DNA from: Mrakia gelida
Lineage: Eukaryota; Basidiomycota; Tremellomycetes; Cystofilobasidiales; Mrakiaceae
DNA: 64,000 bases
Assembly (NCBI GenBank): GCA_024345305.1
Contig: BRON01000004.1
Location: 1,116,001 to 1,180,000 of the forward strand
Direction of reading: 5' to 3'
The first letter of the stretch is position 1; every line of letters starts with the position of its first letter. The position numbers were made by a program, and so were the translations under genes. Below are positions 1-10,042 of the stretch, one piece after another. Under the pieces are notes generated by a model, which searched no databases, was not told the DNA's origin, and was given only the letters and a program-made list of their open reading frames with translations.

Positions 1-609
1 GAGCGAGCCACGAGAGGAGAGAGAGGAAGTGAGCGCACTGTCTTCGTCGAGATGCCAGTTCCCTGTATATATCGAGAAGTTCAAGTCAGCCAGGTATGAA
101 GAGAGAGAAGGAGGAAGGACGGACGTTGCATCTCGTACTCCTCCGCTTCACTCAGCGGTTCGGAAGCTGTCGTTTCCAGCAGCTCGGGAGACTTCATCCA
201 TTCGTGGTAGATCTGATCCAACCCACAAACCACGCAGTCAGTCTCATCATACCGAGGATCGAAGGAGGTCTCGAACTTACTGCAACGTGGCTCTTCCTAT
301 CGAACGAGAAGGAGGAGGAAGACGATCAGCCCGGCGGGAGGTTGAGCTCAACGATCAGACCTCAACTCACTTGTACGGAACCAGCAGAACATTCCTTCCT
401 ACAAGTACAGTGTTCTCGTTCGTCCTCATGAGATCTGGATGAAGGTTTTCTTTTGATCCGAGATGGGTGTTTGTGGGCTCGGAGGGAGGCGCAGATATTT
501 CGAAGGTCAGATCAGCTTTCCTTCCCTTCCCTCCTCTCTCTCTGCCTCCCAACTCCTTCTCCCCGTCCGAACCCATCTCTAGGACGCTCAACACCCTTTC
601 GATCACATC
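1..609. other. Upstream region, no gene supported
   Basis: Open stretches exist here in several frames, but none shows a recognisable protein or a consistent splice structure. A short TATATAT run lies near position 65-71. The part next to 610 is pyrimidine-rich, as is usual before start codons in this window, and probably holds the promoter and 5' leader of the GPN1 gene. The left edge could hold the end of another transcript that I cannot define. Confidence 0.5.
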
Positions 610-2634
610 ATGTCTACACCTTCCGAGGAACCTAAGGTTGCTTCTCCTGCTCCGGAAACGCCAGCTGTCGAGGGCAAGAAGAAGCCTGCCGTCGTGATCT
701 GTATCGGTTCGTTCCCCTCTCCTCTCCTTCCCTCACCTCGACCTTGTTTCGCTTGAACCGACCTCGCGAACTCGTTAGCTGACTCGCATGTATACATTCT
801 TGGCTTGATTTCAGGGATGGCTGGTTCTGGGAAGACTACTCTCATGCAGCGACTCAACTCTCACCTCCACTCTCAAAAGACTCCTCCTTACATCGTCAAC
901 CTCGACCCAGCAGTCACTCACATGCCCTTCACGGCCAACATCGACATCAGGGACACAGTCGATTACAAGGAGGTCATGAAGCAGTCAGTTTCGACTCTCT
1001 CTTCCCGAGCTCGTAAGGGAGGCTGGACGAAGGGAGGAGGGGAAGGAGGAGCTCGCGAAAGAAATGAGCTCGACGAAGCTGACTGTTCGACCCTTCCTTC
1101 CTTCTCTTTCGACTTCGTCTCGTTGCTTCTCTCGTAGGTACAACCTCGGACCCAACGGAGGAATCCTGACGGCTCTCAACCTGTTCACGACCAAGTTCGA
1201 CCAAGTCCTGGATCTCCTGGAGAAACGAGCGGAGACCGTCGAGTGAGTCGTTGAGCTTTGAGCTTTCCACCTCGTCCCTCCTCCCCTCCTTCCTTCCTAA
1301 CCCTCCACCCACCCACCCACTCCTCCCACCCAGTCACATCCTAATCGACACCCCCGGCCAAATCGAAATCTTCACCTGGTCCGCCTCAGGCTCCATCATC
1401 ACCGACGCCATCGCTTCCTCCCTCCCAACCTGCATCGCCTACATCATCGACACCCCTCGAACCACAGCTCCAGCAACCTTCATGTCCAACATGCTCTACG
1501 CCTGCTCTATCTTGTACAAAACCAAACTCCCCTTCATCCTCGTGTTCAACAAGACCGATGCCCAGAGTCATGAGTTTGCGCTCGAGTGGATGCAGGACTT
1601 TGAGGTGTTCCAGGAGGCCCTTCAGAAGAGGGATAGGGAAGGAAGGGATGGGGAACCGAGTTACATGAATGGGTTGATGAACAGTATGAGCTTGGTGCTG
1701 GATGAGTTTTATAAGAACCTCAGGGTGAGTCCTTTCGTTGGGGTTGGTTTCGGCGGAGAGGGAGGGAGACGCGTTGAGGAGGTCGTTGGGTGTTCGAACG
1801 AACGAGCACGGGAGACGAGGGTGGTTGCTGACCTTCTTTTCGCCTTACTGTTGGTTGCGTCACCAGGCTGTTGGAGTGTCGGCGATGACTGGAGATGGAA
1901 TGGAGGACTTCTTCAACGCCGTCGAGGAGGCGCGACAGGAGTACGAGACGTGAGTCGCTCTTTCTTCCTTGCTCGGTCGACAACAAACTATCGGCCACTC
2001 GAGCTGACGATTCCCTCGTTTTTCCTTCCTCTCCTTCGTCTAGCGACTACCGACCTGAACTGGAAAAGCTCGCTGCCGACCGAGTGAGTCCTCCTCTTCC
2101 TTCCTCCCTCTCCCCGTCCCGTCGCGTCCCTTCGTTTCCTTCCTCTCGGCGCTGACTCTCCTCTCTTTCCATCTCTTAGGACGCCAAGAAAGCCGAACAC
2201 GCCAAAGACTCCCTCGACCGACTTATGAAGGACATGGCCGTCTCTCCAGGCTCCTCCAACCCCAACGCTGCCTCCTCCTCCTCGAAACCCACCTCTTCCT
2301 CAACAGGTCGCTTCCCAGGGGACGACGACGACGGGATCATCCGACGAGATCGATATCGCGAAGGAGACGGCTGGGCTGAGGACGAGGATAACGAGGAGGG
2401 TGGCATGTGGGGGGACGAGTCGGATGAGGAGATCGATCGAAGTGAGTTTTTGGGACCTTCCGAGAAGGTAGCTCGCGAGTGAGAGGAACCCGAGCGCTGA
2501 CTCTTCTCGTTCTCTTTCGTCGCTTTGCGTGGTACCTTCCAGGTGAGGAAGCCGGACCTGGTGGACGAAGTATGGGAGGAGGGGGAGGGGGAGGGTCGGT
2601 GGGAGGAGGGATGAACTGGCCTCGTCCGGGTTAA
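610..2634 (+). CDS. NPA3: GPN-loop GTPase 1 (Npa3/XAB1)
   Basis: Small GTPase that assembles and imports RNA polymerase II into the nucleus. Eight exons fit: 610-706, 815-983, 1138-1242, 1334-1724, 1867-1949, 2044-2083, 2180-2441, 2543-2634, total 1239 nt, 412 aa. The P-loop reads GMAGSGKTT near residue 35. The Gly-Pro-Asn loop that names the family reads NLGPNGG, built across the exon 2/3 join. DTPGQIE (G3) and FNKTDA (G4) follow. The C-terminus is acidic and then glycine-rich, as in other GPN1 proteins. The start was chosen because it gives a short Ser/Pro/Lys-rich leader straight into the P-loop. All introns are GT-AG; the first uses GTTCGT. Length and motif order match the family, so the identity is firm. 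Small errors at exon edges are possible. Confidence 0.95.
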
Positions 2635-2997
2635 CACTCGACTCGAGCTCAACATCTAATGAACCAAACCTTCTTTACATTAGATCCTCCTCGGGAAAGG
2701 GCTCGACCAGGTGAAGGGAGCTCTAGCGCGTGTGCCTTTACGTTCCCTCGTCGGCCGCAGCGACGACTGGAAGCACGAACGAAGAACATTTCGATTCGAG
2801 GCTGACTGACTTTCCCTCCTCGTCCACTCCCAAGGCCAGATCCTCTCGTCAACATTCAACTCCCACCTCTTCCTCTTCGCTCCAGCTTTCCACGAGGGTG
2901 GTGGTGCTATCAACCTCTCGACGAGCTCAACTCCCCTTCTTCGCCCTTCCCTCCTCGCCTTCGTCTTCGCTTCCCGCTTCCGTCCCCCACCACCGCT

Positions 2998-4414
2998 ATG
3001 AAGCTGCTGCTCGTCAAGAAACCCAACGTTCGACCCTCCCTTGGAATTGGATACACCCCTCCTAGAAAGAGACCTATCGTGGACTTCCTTTACAAGCTCA
3101 GGGTGAGTCGAGAGTCGAGAAACAACAACGAACGCGCGAGGTCGACGACATCCCGTCCCTGACCTTTCCTCCTTTCCTTTTTCTTTCGCAGCCTCGTTCC
3201 ACGAGTTCCCGCACCTCCTCCTCTACCCACACCAATCCCAGCCCTTTCGACTCCACCACCACTGCCACCCCTTCGCCCCCTCGCTCCTCCTCCTCGCGCA
3301 GAACACGAACAGAACGCTGCTGGATGACTCTCGTCCAAGAATCCGACGACGCTCTCCTCACCCAACCTCGTCTTCTCCTCCTCATCGACTCCATCCGCTT
3401 CGCCTTCTTCAACGAAGCCGAGCACGTCCGCCATCTTCACATCCGTGAAAGCCTGAGGCGGATCACGGTGATTGACAGGAAGGTGGGGAGGGACGTCGAG
3501 GAGGGGGTGTTGACGATTCTGAGGGAGGGACAGGAGAGTTTGGGGTTGTATTTGGTTTGGTTGGAGGAGAGGATTAAGGCCGGGGAGGAGAGAGTTGAGG
3601 GTCAGGATGGGGAGTGGAGTAGTAAGGGGTATGAGGCTGAGAAGGTGAGTGAGAGGGCGAAGATCGCGTCCTGACGAGAACGAGCGAAACCGCCCCCCTT
3701 TCCCAAACCGACAGAGCTGACTCCCACTTCCACTTCCCCTCTTCTCCTTGTTCTCGAATCGCTTCCAGATCACCCCAATCATCACCCTCCTCGCTCAATC
3801 CCTCCAGTGCAACCCCAACCTTCGAGCTCGCGAGTCGATCGAGGCCATCGAGAACTACGACCCTTCCATCGCGGTGTTCGTCTCCCTTGTCTGCCAGAAC
3901 CTCACTAAGGGAGTCATCACGTCGAGATATGCAATCGAGACGCTGTTCGACCTGTGTGAGGATCTGCAGACGAGGGTGAGGATGGTGAGTCGCGCGACTT
4001 CGCGTTTGTTTCTGTTTCGCTTTGTTCCGTTCGTTTTCTTCGTTCGTTGAACCTGACCCTTCGACCACGCGGCATCCTTTTTTTCAGATGTATTCGGACG
4101 AAACCCAATCGAGGTATCGAACACATCACTACTCGTTCTTCTGGATGGTGAGTGCTCTCCTCGACGACGCGTCGCTCTTTCCCTCGCTTACCACTTCCTT
4201 TGTCCCTTGGCCCTCTCAGCTTGGACCCGACGACCCCATCTTTCCAATTCCCGATTCAGCCCAAGTCCAGATGCGCAACTGGGGAGACGACAGAAGTACC
4301 TTTGACTGCATCGAACCAATCTCGATTCCACTCCCGCTTGGACGAACGCACAGGGACGAACGAGGGATGAGCGAGGCGGATAGGATTAGGGCTCAGTGGC
4401 AGGCTACGGTTTGA
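2998..4414 (+). CDS. Unrecognised protein
   Basis: I do not recognise this protein. Exons 2998-3102, 3192-3644, 3769-3984, 4088-4147 and 4220-4414 join in frame to 342 aa, with GT-AG introns. After a Ser/Thr/Pro-rich stretch (about residues 36-80) the chain looks globular and partly helical, with segments such as LLLLIDSIRFAFFNEAEHVR and ITPIITLLAQSLQCNPNLRA. The last exon reads LGPDDPIFPIPD and ends in QWQATV. No catalytic motif or membrane segment is visible. The start is uncertain: a protein-like open frame lies just upstream (2659-2710 joined to 2835-3001) in another frame, and its TGA overlaps this ATG (see findings). The true protein may therefore be longer. It follows GPN1 by 363 bp on the same strand. 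Confidence 0.7.
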
Positions 4415-4779
4415 TTCTCGATGTTGGAAAGTGGGACTGGTGGGTGGGTGGGATGTGGATGTGGATGAAGGACGGCGCGATGAGACGAGACGAGACGAGA
4501 CGAGGAGATTCGCTGTTGGATCCACCTTCTCTCTTTGGCCCCGTTCTTATCTCGTTTGTGGGTGATGTGGTGACTCTTTGATGATCTTAACGACTATGCT
4601 GGCCGAGCTTACGTCTGCTGGGTGAAGAGAAGAAGGGAAGCTTCTGCAGCGACAAGAGACTGGTCCGAGATAATTCGTCAGAACGAAGTAACACAAATCA
4701 TCAAAAGTACCGTCGTGATATATATCTAGATCCTGTAGTCCCTCTCAACCATGCTGCGAAACCGAACCCGTCGCTAAGC
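4415..4779. other. Convergent intergenic region
   Basis: This is the space between the stop of the unrecognised plus-strand gene and the stop of the minus-strand Vps62-like gene. It should hold both 3' ends. A short GACGA tandem run (near 4484-4503) and a TATATATCTAGAT stretch near 4718-4731 are visible. I see no coding signal. Confidence 0.5.
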
Positions 4780-7268
4780 TCACTCCTGCCATCCCCACAC
4801 ATCGATATCCACCACCTCGACGGCCCTTGTCTTCGTCACTCCCTTCTCGCCGTACGCGCACACGTTCCGGAGTTGTCTGGAGAGGTAGGAGCATTCCTCG
4901 CAGTCGTTGGCGTCCTTGGCGATCTTGGACGAGGGTGGTTGGGAGTGGGAGAGAGCAGTTCCCTGAGGAAAACGAGAGAGGAAGAGTCAGACGCGTCGAA
5001 AAAGAGGAGAGGAAAGGGAGGAGAGACGAACGTAGGAAGCGACGTGGAACCCTCGACGACATTGGGGGGTTTCGACCTGAGGTGGATAGAGGAATCAGAA
5101 ACGAGCTCGACCAAAGAAAAGGAAGGAAAGGCCTCGCGCGACTCGACTCACCTCGAACCTCCTCCCACTACGCTTCACACTCTCCCTCTCGACGTCGACT
5201 TCCTTCCAGCCCCAGACTACCTCCTCTCCCCTCCTCTTCCTCGGCCCATCCCCCTCTCCCTCAGCATCCGGCAACCCGTCGAACCTCCTGCACAGCTGGC
5301 GAACTCCAACGAAGGTCGTCCCGTTCGTCGTCGGGAGGAGGTGGGCTGAGATCTCGAAGGAGAAGACGCTCTTGTGTTCCTCCGACGATGAGACTTTGGA
5401 GATGATGCACCGAGGGGGTTCCTTGAGACTCTCTCGAGCTGGACCATATGGGCCATCAACCAGCTGACAGGCTGGGTAAATGCCCTTCCACCAGCAGTCT
5501 ACGGAACTGCGAAGAGGGAAAGGAAGGGCGAAAGAAAGGTCAGCTCGCCGAAGCAAGAAGCTCGATGATGGGGAAAGTTCAAACGTACCCGAAGTCACCG
5601 AAAGGTCCTCTGAAGTTGAGCCAGGACGCGTCCCCGCTGTAGATCGCACGAGTCCGACGAGACGAAGAGGAAGGTTTGAAGTATGGGAGGGGGAGGAGAC
5701 GTCGAGAAGTGTCCCATCGAGGTCCGCGAGAGGTTTCGTCGACGAGTTTGACGATGTTGAGAGCCTGCGAGCGAAGAAACGTCAGATAGAGAAGGGAGAG
5801 GAGAGGAGAGGAGAAGGAGCGAACCGAAGCGTAGACGTGCGATCCAGGTGTCGACCAGAGACCGTGAGAGCCTCGAGCTGAGAACGCGACGGGACGACCG
5901 CCTTCCTTCGTTACGTCCTCCCAGCGAACGGTTCTGGGAAACGAGAGGGTCGATTCGAGTTAGCAGGGCCTAAAGAGCACACAAACGCGATCTACATACC
6001 CTTCCCCGAAGTCTCCAGTGTGGGCGACTGGTGAAAAAGAGAGACGAACGTCAGACTGGAGGGACGCGACGGGACGAGCGAACGAGAACTCACGATAGTC
6101 GACCGAGACAGCTTCTCCATCTATCGTACGGACCATGATGGATTCCCAGTCACTGATGTCTGTTTTTCGGCAGGGAGATAGAGATGATCAGGGTCGAAAG
6201 AAGAAAGAGAGAGAGAGGACGAGGGAGACGAACGGTTTCCGACAACCCCCAACGTCCGAACGTACTTCCCGAGGTTATACGGGTAGCTGACGGAGATCGA
6301 AGCAAGCTTTAGCAAACACATACACCCTCCAAGGATCCTACGAAGAAGAAGAGCGCTCACTAAGTCCTGAGAGACGAGGAAGGCAGACGAACGCGACAAG
6401 GACGAGGATCAGCCCGGCTCAGCCTCTCTGTCTCTCCCCGAAGATCCCAACTCACCAGTAATACAGATCGACCACTCCCTTCGCACTCTTCTCGACTGAG
6501 AAAGCTATCACTTCCCATTCCCCTTCACCCCTCGACGGAGGAGGCTGCCCAAAGATCCGGGAATCGACCTCGTCGCGGTCAAGCGTGGGCTGCCCATTGT
6601 AGCGTTCCACGAGGTCGTCGGTTGAAGAAGCGACTCCGAGGTGAAGGTTGGAGCCGTGGTAGGGCAAGGAATCGAGGTTCGATAGACTGCTGGGTTGAGG
6701 GTGGAAAGGGGAGCTACTGGCGTTGAGAACCTTAAGCGAGCGAGGGGGGGGGGAGGAGAGGAGAGCTCAGCTTTCAGCTGGTCCTCGAACCTTCAACACA
6801 AAGGGGGAGAGGCTGACCTTGAATGCAGGGAAGGTAAAGGAGACGGAAGCAGGCCAGAAAGTCTCATCCTCTCTAGTGTACGAGAAGAGAGAGGAGGGAG
6901 GCGGCTGGTCAGCGAGCTCGAACGTTGACGAGGGAAGGAGGGGAGGAAGCGAGCTTGAGCTCGACGGAAGGACGTCCGAAAGATCTGCCTCCACCCGTTT
7001 CTCCAACGACACCAACGACTTTAAGGGCATTGAAGAGTAGCCCTCTGCCCCCTCGAGACGCAGGAAGGAGTGAAACTCACGAAAGATAGATGATGGGAGC
7101 GAACTTCCTCGCGAGCTCATTCAGCCTCGTTGTTCCTTCCTCCTCTCCGCTTTGGTCCGTTCCAAACGTCGTCTGCGATGCCGAGGGGTTCGTATAAGGT
7201 CGTGCGTGGATTGATGAGATGCTGAGGAGTGCAATGCAAAGGATGGATGATGAAGAGAAGGCGAGCAT
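4780..7268 (-). CDS. VPS62: Vps62-like secreted or vacuolar protein
   Basis: Member of the Vps62 family; yeast Vps62 has been linked to cytoplasm-to-vacuole protein targeting. Biochemical activity is unknown. Ten minus-strand exons fit: 7268-7081, 6872-6818, 6730-6456, 6286-6234, 6159-6094, 6027-6000, 5933-5825, 5764-5589, 5506-5152, 4962-4780, total 1488 nt, 495 aa. The N-terminus is a signal peptide (MLAFSSSSILCIALL, then a cut near SIHA-RP). Family hallmarks then run in order: LARKFAPIIYLS, FWPASVSF, CYPYNLGK, GNHISDWESIMVR, AHTGDFGEG, FSARGSHGLW and FGSVDCWWKGIYPACQLVDG. These only appear when the introns are removed at the given sites, which supports the model. Later residues hold paired cysteines (CEECSYL). 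Exon 6 is just 28 nt. The gene is convergent with its left neighbour and lies downstream of DUF1769 copy A on the same strand. Confidence 0.9.
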
Positions 7269-7685
7269 GGCAGCTCGAGGTGGTGGGTGGGCGGCAAGGG
7301 AGGGAGGGGAGGGGAAAGGAGAGGAGGGGAGGAGGGGTCGACGGATGACGAGCTCAATATCTAGATTTTCTCTCGGAAGTCTGTTTTGAGTATGGTCCTC
7401 AGGAAAACGGAAGACTGACAGAGACTTGATCGACCTTGCTCTGCAATCCAACGAAAGACGACAAGCAGGCGAGTCGTGCCTCCGTCCGACGCGCTTTCTC
7501 TCTCTGTTCTTTTGGAATCGTCCTCGTCTTCACGAGTCTTTCCAGGGATTCAAAGTATCAGGAAGATAGTACCTGCATACTACACCTCTGTGCTAAGTGT
7601 CCAGCTCGACGGCGATCTCGTCCTTCTCCTCAACGTCCCTGAGTCTCGACGCGTCGACGCTCTTCCCTCGACTCCGTCTTCCTTC
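7269..7685. other. Spacer between two minus-strand genes
   Basis: Between the stop of DUF1769 copy A (7686) and the start of the Vps62-like gene (7268). It should carry the 3' end of the first and the promoter of the second. One GACGCGTC palindrome sits near 7648-7655. No coding signal is convincing. Confidence 0.45.
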
Positions 7686-9112
7686 CTAGGTTTCGGCGAT
7701 GTCGAACACGACGCTGAAGAAGGTCTTGGTTCCAAATCTGTTTCTGCACATGAAGTTGACCGGCCTGCGGTAGAAGGACGACGAAATCGCGAGGGTCAGA
7801 AAAGGAAAACAACAAAACGAATGAACGTGGACGCGAACTCACTGCCCGTGCCATCGCTTCAACAGATTGACACGAAATCCGACCGAAGGGAGAGATACAG
7901 ATAGATCGTTATAGTCCAAGAAGGCTTGAGCGAAGTCGATGGAGACGAGGTCCTGCTCGAAACGACGCGACGAGAAACGAGGGACGATATCAGCGCTTCG
8001 CTCGTTCGGTACACCTCCCTCAACCACATACCTCTCTGGTGATCTTCAATTTCTTCCTGTTCTCCTTCTCTCGGACCCAAGCCTTCCTCGCCTTCCCGCC
8101 CGAAGCCCAAGCCACCTCGTCTTCCCTTTCCAACTTCCAGACATCGGCTCCGCTTCGTTCGAGGTTCGCGATGAGTCCGTCGAGGGAGTTCTCTTGGAGA
8201 GGTTTGAGATCGTCCGAAGAGAATTTGGGGAGAGGATGGTTCGAGGAGTGAGGTTGAATCGAGAGGTAGGGAACCGTTGCGAGGAGAGGTGAGCTGATGA
8301 ATCGAAGCGACGCGAGCTGTCAGTCAACGAGACCGGGAAAGATATGAAAGACTCGAGTAGGACGAACAGAGCCCAGGGTTTGTCTCCGTAGAAATCGTTG
8401 TCCAGATTCGGGTCGAGGAACTTCATGAACCTGAGAAGGACGAGAAAGGCTCAGCGTTGAAGAGCTCGAGGCCGTCCAACAAAGGCGAAGGCGAGTAGCG
8501 AGGCCGGCGAACTCACTTCACAGCGACCGATGCACCCCAGGGGAGACTCTCTCGGATGGGCTTCTCGAAGACGTTCCCAAAGACGAGGTCGTCACCTAAT
8601 CCCAGATAGAACGAAGAGAGGAGGCTGTGAGCAGGATCGTTCGACAAATGGTTCCGTCCGGGAAGCACGAGCTCACCATCGATGTCCTCCAAGAATCTGA
8701 CTCGAGCAGCAGTAGAGTGGGAGTGAGCTCTAGACCTCGAGCTAGCCGAATATCGAGTCTCGAGAGCGAAACAGAGCTCACCTTCCTCGAACGAAGATGC
8801 TCCAAGTCTTCCCTTTCCTCGAGGCTGACTCGAAGTACGGTTCGCCCTCCGGATCCCCCCTCTCCTTCCCATCAGCAGATTCTCCTGTGAAGTCCTTGAT
8901 TCGAACGAGGACGTCGCCTTTGAAGGTGCTCGATTTGATGTGAGTGGGAGTGGAGGAGTTGGGAGAGAGGACGATGGAGTTTGCGGGAGAGGGAGGAAAC
9001 GAAGTCGAGAGAGTGACCCTGAGTCTGGGCTTTGAACGAAGAAGAACGGGAAGGAGCATGAGATTGTTGCCTCGCATCCTGACTTAGAAGGAGGCGAAGT
9101 AAGGCTCACCAT
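7686..9112 (-). CDS. DUF1769 family protein, copy A
   Basis: Fungal protein of unknown function with the DUF1769 domain. Eight exons: 9112-9110 (only the ATG), 9029-8782, 8697-8678, 8595-8517, 8430-8368, 8293-8032, 7952-7843, 7764-7686, total 864 nt, 287 aa. Family features seen are VLVRIKDFTG, WSIFVRGR, LVFGNVFEKPIRESLPWG, a FYGDKPWAL block and FGTKTFFSVVFDIAET at the C-terminus. It is a clear paralogue of copy B at 21346-22963: all seven introns are in the same places and phases, and exons 2-5 and 7 have identical lengths. Unlike copy B it stops after IAET and has no acidic tail. It lies in opposite orientation to copy B, about 12 kb away. No localisation signal is visible. Confidence 0.92.
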
Positions 9113-10042
9113 GTTGAGAGAAGTGTGAAGCGTAAGAGAAGAGGGTAGAGCTGGTCGTCGTTCGAGGGAAGAAGAGGTTCGAGCTCGAAAGTGGGACTTG
9201 ACGACGAGGGTCAAGAGCCCCTCGCCATCCAAAACGTACAAAGTAATCCGAAGACCTTCTAACAATGATCGTATATACTCAAATACGTCGCTGCAGCAGA
9301 TACCAGACTTCGTCGTTCGTGAAAGGTTGAACTCGGCGCGTCGTCGCGTCGCGATGGACGAACCCGGAGACTCCTGGCTCCCTCGGTCGCATGTAAATCC
9401 ATGACCACTCGATATATTCCCAAAGCCGGCTACACCAGCTTCCATGAGCTTCAAGATTGCGTTGAGGTCGCAGAAGAAGAAAGAGAGGCACAGAGACGCG
9501 TCGCGTTGGGGACGAAAGCCAGCTGTATCGCTCTAAATTGCCGAATTCCACAAGACCTCGATGGCGAGGGAAGTCAAAGGGCGGCATGCAAAGGCGTCAA
9601 CGGAGTCTGAGGCTCGAGATGAGATCTGAGAGGTGGGAAGGGTCGGCAGCGACCGGAGAGCGCGAGCGCGCTTGTCTGCGCCAGCGATCCCTTCTATCCT
9701 GAATTTTCGCGTCTTTTCATCGCGAGCTCGCTCAAGGCTCTCAAATGTTCGTACGCCTCACCGAAAAAACTTCAACAGCTGCCGAAGTTCGGAAGGAAGT
9801 CTCGGTCGCCGGTCTTAAGCCAAGTGACCTCGAAGCTCGCTCTCCTCCTTCTCCATCTCTCGCCTGCAACACCCATCCTTCCTTTCTCCGCATACCTTCG
9901 GATCCCCAGCAAAATCTCCGTAACCCACCTTTCAACACCCCAGTCCCCCCAGAACCGACCTCTTCCTTCGTCGCAGTAGAGATCCGCCCCGAGGTCTTCC
10001 TCCCTCCTCCTCCCTCCCCTCAGTCCTTTCGCCCTCCAGGGA
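9113..10042. promoter_or_regulatory. Divergent promoter region, DUF1769-A / DUF1752 gene
   Basis: A 930-bp space between two divergently transcribed genes. Both promoters and 5' leaders should lie here. It holds one GACGCGTC palindrome near 9495 and a pyrimidine-rich run just before 10043. Open frames occur on both strands but none looks like a protein or has fitting splice sites. Confidence 0.45.

Noticed and set aside
29..442. Open frames at the left edge
   Set aside because: Arg/Ser-rich text with no family motif, overlapping in several frames; typical of GC-rich DNA with few stops.
9198..9610. Plus-strand frames upstream of the DUF1752 gene
   Set aside because: No homology and no continuity by splicing into 10043; they overlap minus-strand frames of equal quality.
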